DNA of 64,000 bases from Scybalenecus merdavium (GTDB lineage: Bacteria > Bacillota > Clostridia > Oscillospirales > Acutalibacteraceae), in the NCBI GenBank assembly GCA_018714405.1, contig DVNM01000042.1, positions 20,834 through 84,833 of the forward strand, written 5' to 3'. This document shows, piece after piece, positions 51,120 through 59,643 of this stretch. A model generated the notes under the pieces. The model did no database searches. It worked only from the letters and a program-made list of their open reading frames with translations, and was not told where the DNA came from. Positions within the stretch are counted from its first letter, which is position 1, and every line of letters begins with the position of its first letter. A program made the position numbers and the translations under genes.

Positions 51120-52601
51120 TCAGTCAAGCTGATGTGCGCCCGAATAGTTCGGCGCTTCTTTTGTGATGTAAACATCGTGCGGATGGCTTTCGATCAGGCC
51201 GGCGTTGGTGATGCGGATAAACTGCGCCTTTTCACGCAGCTCCTGCAGGTTTTTGCAGCCGCAGTAGCCCATGCCGGAGCGCAGGCCGCCCATCATCTGG
51301 AAAACCGTTTCGCCAAGCGTTCCCTTGTAAGGCACGCGGCCCTCTACGCCTTCCGGCACAAACTTTTTGCTGCCGGTCTGGAAATAGCGGTCGGCCGAGC
51401 CCTTGTTCATGGCGCCGAGCGAACCCATGCCGCGGTATACCTTGAACTGACGGCCCTGCCAGATCTCGGTGTCGCCGGGCGACTCTTCGCAGCCGGCCAC
51501 CAGCGAACCCACCATGACGCAGGCTGCACCGGCGGCAAGCGCCTTGACGATCTCGCCGGAATACTTGATGCCGCCGTCGGCAATGACCGGGATGCCGTAC
51601 TTGTCGGCCTCGTTCGCGGCGTCATAAACCGCGGTGATCTGCGGCACACCGATGCCGGCCACCACACGCGTGGTGCAGATAGAGCCGGGGCCGATGCCGA
51701 CCTTGACCGCGTCTGCACCGGCAGAGATCAGCGCCTTGGCCGCTTCGGCCGTGGCAATGTTGCCGGCGATCAGCGAAATGTTCGGGAATGCCGCCTTGAC
51801 CTTTTCGATATTTTTCATAATGTTTCTGGAGTGGCCGTGCGCCGAGTCGAGCACGAACGCGTCGACCTGCTTTTCGGCCAGCGCGGCCGCACGGTCCAGC
51901 ACGTCGGCCGTAACGCCGAGCGCTGCCGCACACAGCAGGCGGCCGTTCTTGTCGCGCGCCGTGTTCGGGTACTTCACGCTTTTTTCAATGTCCTTAATGG
52001 TGACCAGACCGGTCAGGCGGCCCTTTGCGTCGACCATCGGCAGTTTTTCGACCTTGTGGCGCATTAAGATCTTTTTGGCCTCTTCCAGCGTGGTGCCGGC
52101 CGGCGCGGTGATCAGCTTTTCTTTAGGGGTCATGACCTCTTTGATCTTGACGTCCAGATCCTGCATAAAGCGCAGGTCACGGTTCGTGAGGATGCCGACC
52201 AGGGTGCCGTCTGCCTCGCAGATCGGGACACCGGAGATTTTGTACTTGCCCATCAGATCATCGGCGTCTTTGGCCGTATGTTCAGGGGAAAGATAGAAAG
52301 GATTGGTGATAACGCCGTTTTCCGAGCGCTTGACCTTGTCCACCTCTTCGGCCTGCTGCTCGATCGTCATATTTTTATGGATAACGCCGATGCCGCCCTC
52401 ACGCGCGATCGCGATTGCCATGCGCGACTCCGTTACCGTGTCCATGGCCGCCGTCATGATGGGCGTGTTGAGCACGATGTCCTTTGTAAGATTGGTGTGC
52501 ACGTCCACCTCGTTCGGCAGCACGTCTGACTCAGCCGGGATCAGCAGCACGTCGTCAAACGTAAGTCCCTCTTTAACGAATTTTTCTTCAAAAGATTTCA
52601 T
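51120..52601 (-). CDS. guaB: IMP dehydrogenase
   Basis: GuaB oxidises IMP to XMP, committing purines to GMP. The 493-residue protein has the complete layout: N-terminal FDDVLLIPAESDVLP, two CBS domains (about 95-205), the NAD/IMP barrel, the catalytic Cys loop GIGPGSICTTRVVAG (about residue 305) and the flap region QGRQFKVYRGMGSLGAM. The ATG at 52601 follows GGAGGAC. It has its own promoter overlapping the end of aroK. Confidence 0.98.
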   Translation of the reverse strand: MKSFEEKFVKEGLTFDDVLLIPAESDVLPNEVDVHTNLTKDIVLNTPIMTAAMDTVTESRMAIAIAREGGIGVIHKNMTIEQQAEEVDKVKRSENGVITNPFYLSPEHTAKDADDLMGKYKISGVPICEADGTLVGILTNRDLRFMQDLDVKIKEVMTPKEKLITAPAGTTLEEAKKILMRHKVEKLPMVDAKGRLTGLVTIKDIEKSVKYPNTARDKNGRLLCAAALGVTADVLDRAAALAEKQVDAFVLDSAHGHSRNIMKNIEKVKAAFPNISLIAGNIATAEAAKALISAGADAVKVGIGPGSICTTRVVAGIGVPQITAVYDAANEADKYGIPVIADGGIKYSGEIVKALAAGAACVMVGSLVAGCEESPGDTEIWQGRQFKVYRGMGSLGAMNKGSADRYFQTGSKKFVPEGVEGRVPYKGTLGETVFQMMGGLRSGMGYCGCKNLQELREKAQFIRITNAGLIESHPHDVYITKEAPNYSGAHQLD

Positions 52602-52641
52602 ATTGCGTCCTCCGATCTTTCCGTATTTGATTATTTTAACT

Positions 52642-52670
52642 ATAATACCATTTTTTTATCTAATCTTCAA
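52642..52670 (-). promoter_or_regulatory. Promoter of guaB
   Basis: TTGAAG (52670-52665), 17-nt spacer, TATTAT (52647-52642) on the minus strand. The -35 box lies over the last codons of the upstream shikimate-kinase gene. Confidence 0.7.
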
Positions 52671-53191
52671 GCCTTTTTTTCAGTGCGGGCGCTTTGCACA
52701 ATAGCCTCGGCCGTTTGGCTGGTGGTGTTGCCGTCGCAGACGATGACATCGTCTGCCCAGCGTTCATAAAGCACGCGGCGCTCGTCATACATGTCGGCAA
52801 GCGTGCTGCCGTTTTTGAGCACAACGCCGCGCACCGACAGATTGTCGATGCGGCTGCACATCGTTTCAAAGCGGATTTGCAAATAGATGACCTTGCCGAG
52901 CGTTTTCAGGTGGCGCATGGCCTTTTCGCTGTAGACGACGCTGCCGCCCGTGGCGATGACCGTGCCGAAAATGTCGAGCGACAAAATGGCCTGCTCCTCC
53001 GCCGCCTCAAAATAGTCGCAGCCTTTGGTGTTGATGATGTCCTGCAGGCGCATGCCCTCGCGGTTTTGCAGCAGCAGGTCGGTGTCGTAAAAGTTTTTCA
53101 AAAGGTATTTTGCAGCCAGCACGCCGCAGGTCGACTTGCCGCAGCCGGGCATGCCGATCAGAATAATGTTTGATGCGTGGTTCTCGTTCAA
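52667..53191 (-). CDS. aroK: Shikimate kinase
   Basis: The 174-residue P-loop kinase phosphorylates shikimate in chorismate synthesis. It has LIGMPGCGKSTCG (Walker A, about residue 13), the substrate-binding Asp in FYDTDLLLQ, and VIATGGSVV (the GGG-type motif reads GGS). A lid Arg is in SVRGVVL. The start is a TTG at 53191 overlapping the nth stop as TTGA with AGGAG 7 nt upstream. The GGS variant is seen in clostridial homologues, so a related small-molecule kinase cannot be wholly excluded. Confidence 0.82.
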   Translation of the reverse strand: MNENHASNIILIGMPGCGKSTCGVLAAKYLLKNFYDTDLLLQNREGMRLQDIINTKGCDYFEAAEEQAILSLDIFGTVIATGGSVVYSEKAMRHLKTLGKVIYLQIRFETMCSRIDNLSVRGVVLKNGSTLADMYDERRVLYERWADDVIVCDGNTTSQTAEAIVQSARTEKKA

Positions 53192-53823
53192 GCTTTCACT
53201 CCTGTTCGTTTACAGATCTCATAAAGCGCACAGCCGTCGCACGCCGGCTTTCTGGCCCGGCAGGTGTCGCGCCCGAACAGCACGATGCGGTGGCAGAAGT
53301 CGCTGCCCTCTTTCGGGTCAATGATTTTTTTCATCTCCAGCTCGATCTTCTTTGGGTCTTTCGACGCGGTCAGGCCGAGGCGGTTCGAAATGCGGATAAA
53401 ATGCGTGTCCACCACGATAGCTTCCTTGCCGTACACGTCGCCCACGATCAGATTGGCCGTTTTGCGCCCGACGCCGGGCAGCGTAATGAGCTCTTCGATG
53501 GTGTCGGGCACGCGGCCGCCGAAATCGTCGCGGATCTTTTGGGCCATTTCCACAATAGACTTGGCTTTGGCCTTGTAAAAGCCGCAGGAGTGGATCAGCT
53601 CCTCTACATCGGCAAGTTCGGCATTGCAGTAATCGTCGAGCGTTTTGTACTTGGCAAACAGCGCCGGAGTGACCAGGTTGACACGCGCGTCGGTGCACTG
53701 TGCCGACAGGCGCACGGCCACAAGCAGTTCAAAGGCGTTCTTTGCCGTCAGGGAGCAGATGGCGTCCGGGTACACCTGCTTCAGAATCTCTACGGCCTTG
53801 GCGGCCCGCTCTTTTTTCGTCAT
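53188..53823 (-). CDS. nth: Endonuclease III
   Basis: Nth removes oxidised pyrimidines and nicks abasic sites. The 211-residue protein has the helix-hairpin-helix LPGVGRKTANLI with catalytic Lys (about 115-126), catalytic Asp in VVDTHFIRI (about 142) and the 4Fe-4S motif C-x6-C-x2-C-x5-C (CRARKPACDGCALYEIC, about 190-206). It starts in an ATGA overlap with the aldo/keto reductase stop. Confidence 0.97.
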   Translation of the reverse strand: MTKKERAAKAVEILKQVYPDAICSLTAKNAFELLVAVRLSAQCTDARVNLVTPALFAKYKTLDDYCNAELADVEELIHSCGFYKAKAKSIVEMAQKIRDDFGGRVPDTIEELITLPGVGRKTANLIVGDVYGKEAIVVDTHFIRISNRLGLTASKDPKKIELEMKKIIDPKEGSDFCHRIVLFGRDTCRARKPACDGCALYEICKRTGVKA

Positions 53824-54728
53824 GGCACCAGGTTGCCGAACGCGCGGTAAATTTCATACCACTGCGCACGGCTGAGCTCCACACGGTCGGCTTCGGCCAT
53901 TTCACGGATGCGCTCGGCCCGGACAGAACCGAGGATCACCTGCATCCCTGCGCTGTGGCGTTCGATCCACGCAACCGCCACGGCGGCTTTTGTAACGCCG
54001 AACTGCGCCGCAAAATGTTCCAGGCAGGTGTTGGCCTGCTCGTAGGCAGGGTTGTCCAAAAACGTGCCGGGCCGGCCGTGCCCTGCGCGCAGCGGCCCCC
54101 AGGCCTGAATGACAATGTCGTGCAGGCGGCAGTAATCCAGCACGCCGCCGTCTTTGCCGAGCGCACCGGCAGATTCCATGTTGGCGCAGATGCCGCAGTC
54201 CACCATGCCGGTGTGCGCCGGGCCGAACTGCAGCTGGTTGGCCACGATGGGGAAAGAGGTGTATTTTTTCAGATATTCGATTTGCAGCGGCGTAAAGTTG
54301 GACACGCCGAACGCGCGCACCATGCCGCGTTTGTGCAGCGTGTCAAAAACTTCGGCCACCTCTTCGCCCTCCATCAGCGTGTCGGGGCGGTGCAGGCACA
54401 GCACGTCCAGGTAGTCGGTGCCGATGCGGCGCAGGCTGCCCTCGACCGACTGCAAAAGATGTTCGCGTGAAAAGTCGTAATAACCGGGGCGGATGCCGCA
54501 CTTGGACTGCACCGCCACTTTGTCGCGCCCGATCTCGCGCAGGGCGCGGCCAAAACAGCGCTCCGACTCGCCGGCGCAATAGATGTCGGCGTTGTCAAAC
54601 ATGCGTATGCCGCAGTCGTACGCCGTATGTACCGCCCGCAGGGCGTCTTGTTCCTCTGCTTTGCCAAGCTTCATGCAGCCGTAAACGAGCTGCGTGGTCT
54701 GAAGCGTGCCAAGTTTAACTGTTTTCAT
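53820..54728 (-). CDS. Aldo/keto reductase
   Basis: The 302-residue TIM-barrel oxidoreductase has the catalytic tetrad: Asp and Tyr in MFDNADIYCAGESE (about residues 44-51), Lys in AVQSKCGI (about 75) and His in LCLHRPD (about 112). NADP-binding residues are in ILGSVRAERI near the C-terminus. It resembles YdhF-type reductases of unknown physiological substrate. It overlaps rarA upstream and nth downstream, so expression follows the repair genes. Confidence 0.92.
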   Translation of the reverse strand: MKTVKLGTLQTTQLVYGCMKLGKAEEQDALRAVHTAYDCGIRMFDNADIYCAGESERCFGRALREIGRDKVAVQSKCGIRPGYYDFSREHLLQSVEGSLRRIGTDYLDVLCLHRPDTLMEGEEVAEVFDTLHKRGMVRAFGVSNFTPLQIEYLKKYTSFPIVANQLQFGPAHTGMVDCGICANMESAGALGKDGGVLDYCRLHDIVIQAWGPLRAGHGRPGTFLDNPAYEQANTCLEHFAAQFGVTKAAVAVAWIERHSAGMQVILGSVRAERIREMAEADRVELSRAQWYEIYRAFGNLVP

Positions 54729-55992
54729 TTTTCTTTTTCCCTTTTATATTTTGCAGGCGCTGCCAAAAAGCCGCCTCATTTTTATTGTCGCCGGGCGTAT
54801 AATACGTTTTACCGGCCAGGTCAGGCGGCATGTACTGCTGCTCGACCCAATGGTTGGGATAGTCGTGGGGATACTTGTAAAACTGGCCTTTCTGCGCCAC
54901 GTCGTCGCCGTCCAGATGCACATTTTGCAGCGCGCGCGGAAACTGTTTGCCGCGCCCGGCCTTGGCGTCAGCCATCGCGGCGTTGACGGCGTTGTAAGCG
55001 GCGTTGGACTTGGGGCTCATGGCCACCAGCACCACCGCGTCGGCCAGCGGAATGCGTGCCTCGGGCAGGCCGAGCATCATTGCGGCATCCACAGCCGCCT
55101 TGACGATCGGGATGATCTGCGGGTAGGCAAGCCCCACATCCTCGCAGGCGCAGACCATTAAGCGGCGGCAGGCCGTGATCAAATCGCCGCCGGCGAGCAG
55201 CTTGGCCAGGTAAAAGACAGCCGCGTCCGGGTCAGAACCGCGCATGGACTTCTGAAAGGCCGACATCGTGTCGTAAGCCACGTCGCCCAGCTTGTCGAAC
55301 GACGCACCGCCGGCTGCCGTCATCTCCTGCGCCAGTTCCAGCGTGACGCGCCCGGCAGACGCTGCTGTGCAGTTTTCGGCCGTGATCAGCGCGCGGCGCA
55401 CATCGCCGCCGCTGTGCCTGGCGATATAGGCGCCGGCGCCGTCCTCTACCGTGATCTCAGCTCCGCTTTCTGCGCGCAGGAAATCAAAACCGCGCATGAC
55501 GGCCTTTTCAATATCCTGCCAGTCGACCGGCCTGAACTCAAACACCGTGCATCGCGACAAAACGGCGTTATAAATGTAAAAATAAGGGTTCTCGGTCGTA
55601 GAGGCGATCAGCGTGATCTTGCCGTTTTCTATGTACTCCAGCAGGCTCTGCTGCTGGCGTTTGTTGAAATACTGGATCTCGTCCAGATAAAGCAGCACGC
55701 CGTTCGGCGCGGCAAACGTGTCGAGCTCGGCCACGATCTCTTTAATATCCGCCGTAGAGGCATTTGTGCCGTTTAAACGGCGCAGCGCACGGTTGGTGCG
55801 CCGGGCAATGATGGACGCGACCGTTGTTTTGCCGACGCCCGACGGGCCGTAAAAGATCAGGTTCGGGATGTTGCCCGATTCGATCAAGTTGTAAAGCGGC
55901 TTGCCGGGCGAAAGGATGTGCTGCTGCCCGACAACATCTTCCAGGCTTTGGGGACGCATACGGTCCGGCAGGGGACTAAACACCGGCCTCAC
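54715..55992 (-). CDS. rarA: Replication-associated recombination ATPase RarA
   Basis: RarA (MgsA) is an AAA+ clamp-loader-like ATPase acting at stalled forks. The 425-residue protein has PLPDRMRPQSLEDVVGQQH at the start, Walker A FYGPSGVGKTTVA (about residue 48), Walker B LLYLDEIQYFN (about 100), sensor 1 ASTTENPYF and the C-terminal MgsA domain (KLGDVAYDTMSAFQKSMRGS and following). The frame opens with GTG at 55992 inside the queH end; a GTG at 55983 is an alternative start. Confidence 0.95.
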   Translation of the reverse strand: MRPVFSPLPDRMRPQSLEDVVGQQHILSPGKPLYNLIESGNIPNLIFYGPSGVGKTTVASIIARRTNRALRRLNGTNASTADIKEIVAELDTFAAPNGVLLYLDEIQYFNKRQQQSLLEYIENGKITLIASTTENPYFYIYNAVLSRCTVFEFRPVDWQDIEKAVMRGFDFLRAESGAEITVEDGAGAYIARHSGGDVRRALITAENCTAASAGRVTLELAQEMTAAGGASFDKLGDVAYDTMSAFQKSMRGSDPDAAVFYLAKLLAGGDLITACRRLMVCACEDVGLAYPQIIPIVKAAVDAAMMLGLPEARIPLADAVVLVAMSPKSNAAYNAVNAAMADAKAGRGKQFPRALQNVHLDGDDVAQKGQFYKYPHDYPNHWVEQQYMPPDLAGKTYYTPGDNKNEAAFWQRLQNIKGKKKNENS

Positions 55993-56593
55993 CCCGCTTT
56001 GAAAAGATGCAGCCGCAGTAATTCTGGCGGTAAAGGCCGTACTCCTTAGACAGCGCCAGGCTGCGCTTGTACCCCTCGGCCTTTTTAAAATCAGACGGCA
56101 AAAACGGCACGCCCCATTTGCGGCCGGCTTCCGCGCCGATCGCGTTGAGCTTTTGCGCGTCCTTCAGTGGCGAAAGCGTCAGCGTGGTGCAAAAGCAGTC
56201 AAAGCCGTTTTCGTGCGCGATGCGCGCCGTCTCTTCCAGGCGCTGGCGGTAGCACACCATGCAGCGGGCGCCGCCCTCCGGGCAGTCCTCGAGCCCCTGC
56301 ACAGCGTTAAAAAACGCTTCGGGAACGTATGCCCCTTCCAGAAATTTCACTTCCGGCGCAAATTCCTGCAAAAAGCGCTGCTCCTCCCGGCAGCGTTTTT
56401 GGTACTCCGCCGCCTCGGTAATGTTCGGGTTGTAATAAAACACAGTCAGATCAAAATACGCGCGCAGCGCCTCCACACAGGCCGAAGAGCACGGCGCACA
56501 GCAGGCATGTAGCAAAAGAGAGGGTCGAAGGCCCTCTTTTTTGTTTTGCTCGATCTGCTGCATCATCTTTTTGTAATAATTGATCTTATTCAT
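55976..56593 (-). CDS. queH: Epoxyqueuosine reductase QueH
   Basis: QueH performs the last step of queuosine tRNA modification. The 205-residue protein carries the Cys motifs LLHACCAPCSS (about residue 28), ARCMVCYRQRLEETA (about 110) and NYCGCIFS (about 192) that hold its iron-sulfur and metal centres. It follows the M23 gene by 21 nt and overlaps rarA by 17 nt. Confidence 0.94.
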   Translation of the reverse strand: MNKINYYKKMMQQIEQNKKEGLRPSLLLHACCAPCSSACVEALRAYFDLTVFYYNPNITEAAEYQKRCREEQRFLQEFAPEVKFLEGAYVPEAFFNAVQGLEDCPEGGARCMVCYRQRLEETARIAHENGFDCFCTTLTLSPLKDAQKLNAIGAEAGRKWGVPFLPSDFKKAEGYKRSLALSKEYGLYRQNYCGCIFSKRGEAGV

Positions 56594-56614
56594 GGATGCA
56601 ACTTCTCTTCATAT

Positions 56615-58060
56615 TCAGCTTAAATAGTAGGTGGGATTGACGCGCGAACCGTTGATGCGCACTTCAAAATGGCAGTGCGGACCGGTGGAGTTGCCGGTGG
56701 AGCCGCTTCTGGCAATCGTTTCGCCCTTGGAGACGACGTCGCCCACCGAGACCAGAAGCGAGCTGTTGTGCGCATAAAGCGTGGCGACCGAGCGGCCGTT
56801 CGCATCCTTGCCGTGGTAAATGATTATGTAATAGCCATAGCTGTCGGTCAGGCGCTTTACATCGATGACCGTACCGGACTGCGCCGCAACGACCGTGGTG
56901 CCCGTTGCACAGGGGAAATCGATGCCGCCGTGGTAAGAACCGTCGGAATAATTCGGGAACCCGGCCGAAACCTTTGTGTGGCCCGGCACCGGGTAAGTCA
57001 TGTTCAAAACGGCGTTGGTGCCGCTGACGTTGTGGTAGCCGTTGTCACCGTCGCCGATCTCCACATCGTCATAATCATAGGTCGTGACCTCGCGGTCAAA
57101 GCCGTTGATGACGGCCTCAATATCGGCCTGCACAGAGGCCTCGGCCTCCTCGTCGATATTGCGGTACTCCGTGTACATCTGTGTTTTAGAGGTGTACTCG
57201 TAAAGCAGCTGGTCACTCATGGCGCGTTCGTCGGCAAGCTGTGCTTTTTTCAGCGCCAGCGTGCTCTGGTTCGAGGTCAGCGAGTTCTGCGCGTTGCGCA
57301 AAACGGCCTGGTCACTCGAGAGCTGGTCTTTTTTCTGCTGCAGCTGCGCCTCTTTTTGGGCAAGGCCGTCCTGCTTCAAAATCAGTTCGTCGGTCTGGTT
57401 CTCGATCTGCTGCATCAGGTCGGCATCGCTCGTTGCGACCTCAGACACCATTTCCAGGCGCGTCAAAAGCGTGGCAAGGTCGCCGCTTGTAAACAGCAGC
57501 GACAAAATGGAAAAATCGCCGGAAATGTACATGGCGCGCGCACGCGCGCTGAACAGCTCATAAGTGGCGCTGAACTGTTCCTGCAGCTGACTGATCTGCG
57601 CCTCGGCAGAAGACACCTCTTTTTCGACCTTTTCGATCTCTTTGGTGTTTTCGTCTATACGGGTCTGGTATGTATCGATCTTCTCCTGCAGGGAGACGAT
57701 CTCGTTTTCGTAAAGCGTCAGTTCTTCATTCAGGTAGCCGATGCGGTTGTCGATCAGGTCGATGTATTCCAGCGTGCCCTTGGATTCCTTTTCCGCCTCG
57801 GCGATCAGCTTATCCATTTCGGCGATATGCGTGCGGATGTCGGAAAGCTGCTCCTCAAACGGACGCGTGTCCTGCGTTGTTGTTTCGCCGGATGTCGTGC
57901 CCTGCGAAGCGGTGGTGCCTTCCCCCGCCGCGGTGGTGCTGTTATCCAGCGGCAGGTCGCCGGCCAGCGGATTGTCGGCCGCATAGGCGCTGATGCCTGC
58001 GGCCAGCAGGACCATGCACATCAAAACCGATATACACTTTACAAAACGTTTGTGCTGCAC
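56615..58060 (-). CDS. EnvC-like M23 peptidase with coiled coil (third copy after ftsEX)
   Basis: The 481-residue protein has a signal peptide (VLMCMVLLAAGISAYAA, about residues 12-28), a Thr/Gly-rich spacer, a long coiled coil (about 68-310) containing RARAMYISGDFSILSLLFTS, and a C-terminal LytM domain with intact zinc and catalytic residues: YHGGIDFP, YAHNSSLLV and GPHCHFEVR. It would cut peptide bridges of peptidoglycan, controlled through FtsEX. The start is a GTG at 58060 behind GGGGAA. It lies 28 nt after its paralogue. Confidence 0.92.
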   Translation of the reverse strand: MQHKRFVKCISVLMCMVLLAAGISAYAADNPLAGDLPLDNSTTAAGEGTTASQGTTSGETTTQDTRPFEEQLSDIRTHIAEMDKLIAEAEKESKGTLEYIDLIDNRIGYLNEELTLYENEIVSLQEKIDTYQTRIDENTKEIEKVEKEVSSAEAQISQLQEQFSATYELFSARARAMYISGDFSILSLLFTSGDLATLLTRLEMVSEVATSDADLMQQIENQTDELILKQDGLAQKEAQLQQKKDQLSSDQAVLRNAQNSLTSNQSTLALKKAQLADERAMSDQLLYEYTSKTQMYTEYRNIDEEAEASVQADIEAVINGFDREVTTYDYDDVEIGDGDNGYHNVSGTNAVLNMTYPVPGHTKVSAGFPNYSDGSYHGGIDFPCATGTTVVAAQSGTVIDVKRLTDSYGYYIIIYHGKDANGRSVATLYAHNSSLLVSVGDVVSKGETIARSGSTGNSTGPHCHFEVRINGSRVNPTYYLS

Positions 58061-58088
58061 TTTCTATTCCCCGTTTGCTGATATTTTC

Positions 58089-59402
58089 TTACTCCAAATA
58101 ATCGAGCGGATCGACGCGCTCCTTATTGAGCCTGACTTCAAAATGGCAGTGCGGCCCGGTGGAGTTGCCGGTGGAGCCGCTTTTGGCAATGACTTCGCCC
58201 TGCGCCACAGTCTGCCCCTCTTGCACCAGAAGTTCACTGTTGTGGCCGTAAAGCGTAACGACGGAACGGCCCTTTTCGTCCTCGCCGTGGTAAAGCATAA
58301 TATAGTAGCCGTAGCTGTAGTCGAGCGTTTTGGCCGTGATGACCGTGCCGGCCTGCGCCGCGACCACATCGGTGCCCGTGTCGCACGGGAAGTCGATGCC
58401 GCCGTGGTATTTGCCGCTGGAATAATTCGGGTAGCCGGCCGAAATGGTGGTGTGGCCGGGCACCGGGTAGATCAGATCCAGCACATCGCCGCTTGCCGGC
58501 TTTTGCCCTTTGTACTGATTTTCCGCGTCGCCGATCTGCGCCTGGATCTCTTTTTCAATGCGCTCCAGTTCCTCGGCGCTTTCGCTGCGGTACTCGGAAT
58601 ACATTTTGGTCTTTTCCGTCAGCTTTTTCAGCGCCAGGTCGCTTTCGGCCTTTTCTTCATCGTAGACTGCTTTTTTGGCGGCCAGTTCCTCCTCCAGCGC
58701 CAGGTAAGCGCTGCGCTTTTCCTTGCGCGCGGCTTCGTCGGCGCGCAGCTGTTCGCTGGCGGCCTGCAGTTTGGCCGCATCCGTCTGAAGCTGCGCCTGC
58801 AGCGCGGTGATTTTATCGATCGAAGAGGAAACGGTCTGCATGATCTTGCCGTCGTGCCGGCTGACGGCGCTGATCATTTCAAGCCGCGTCAAAAGCGCAG
58901 CCGGGCCGTCAGAGGTGAGCAGAAGCTCCAGCAACGTGTAACGGCCGCTGATATACGCCGCGCGCATACGCGCGCACCATTCGTCATAAACACAGGCCAG
59001 CGTTTCGGTAAGAGCATCTATTTGAATTTTAACACTTTCCGAGCGTTTTTCAATAGTTTTAACAGAATTTTCATTATTAATTATGCGGTTATTTATGGCG
59101 GCAATGTCATTTTTTGCATTTTCGACTTCCTGCTCGCAAAGCGCAAGCTCCTCCTGCAGGTATGTGATCTTCTGTTCCAGCAGGTCGCAGTAATCCTGGG
59201 CGCGGTCTTTTTCGTCTTTCAGTTCGTTTAAGCGGCTGTCGGCCGCAGCGATTTTTTCCTGGTATTCCTCTTTCTGCGCCTGCAGCTGGGCATCGGAAGC
59301 GAAGCCCTGCGCCGGCTGCGCGAAGAACCAATTTATGGAAACGAAAAAAGCCAGCGCACTGCAAAGAAAACGAAAAACACGTTCACGTTCCCTGCAATGC
59401 AC
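58089..59402 (-). CDS. EnvC-like M23 peptidase with coiled coil (second copy after ftsEX)
   Basis: The 437-residue paralogue has an N-terminal hydrophobic signal (VFRFLCSALAFFVSINWFF, about 9-27), a coiled coil (about 38-300) with RMRAAYISGRYTLLELLLTS and a LytM domain with YHGGIDFP, YGHNSELLV and GPHCHFEVR. Start GTG at 59402 follows GAGGGTG. A promoter (59508-59535) and a hairpin separate it from the first copy, so it can be expressed apart from ftsEX. Confidence 0.92.
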   Translation of the reverse strand: MHCRERERVFRFLCSALAFFVSINWFFAQPAQGFASDAQLQAQKEEYQEKIAAADSRLNELKDEKDRAQDYCDLLEQKITYLQEELALCEQEVENAKNDIAAINNRIINNENSVKTIEKRSESVKIQIDALTETLACVYDEWCARMRAAYISGRYTLLELLLTSDGPAALLTRLEMISAVSRHDGKIMQTVSSSIDKITALQAQLQTDAAKLQAASEQLRADEAARKEKRSAYLALEEELAAKKAVYDEEKAESDLALKKLTEKTKMYSEYRSESAEELERIEKEIQAQIGDAENQYKGQKPASGDVLDLIYPVPGHTTISAGYPNYSSGKYHGGIDFPCDTGTDVVAAQAGTVITAKTLDYSYGYYIMLYHGEDEKGRSVVTLYGHNSELLVQEGQTVAQGEVIAKSGSTGNSTGPHCHFEVRLNKERVDPLDYLE

Positions 59403-59507
59403 CGGCTCACCCTCTTAAAAAACTGCATAAACATCTGCCGGGCCGGGCGCACGGACGCAGCGCACCGGCCGCGCTGTTCGCTATATACCTTGCCCGAAAA
59501 CGCACGC

Positions 59508-59535
59508 AATATACATTTTTATAAAGCGCATCCAA
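59508..59535 (-). promoter_or_regulatory. Putative promoter of the second M23 gene
   Basis: TTGGAT (59535-59530), 16-nt spacer, TATATT (59513-59508) on the minus strand, about 100 nt before the GTG at 59402. Confidence 0.5.
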
Positions 59536-59577
59536 CGCGGCCACAGCTTGGTACAGAACCGGCCGACGCGGCAGACA

Positions 59578-59625
59578 CCACATTCCCCGGCAGTGTTTCT
59601 GCCGGGGAATGTGGTTTTGTTTTTA
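59578..59625 (+). terminator. Strong hairpin with plus-strand T-run between M23 copies
   Basis: A perfect 16-bp stem (59578-59593 with 59599-59614) is followed on the plus strand by TTTTGTTTTTAT. Both neighbouring genes are on the minus strand, where no U-run follows the stem. It may end an unrecognised plus-strand RNA or act only as a barrier or processing hairpin in the minus-strand message. Confidence 0.7.
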
Positions 59626-59643
59626 TAAATTGGGTATGGACGA

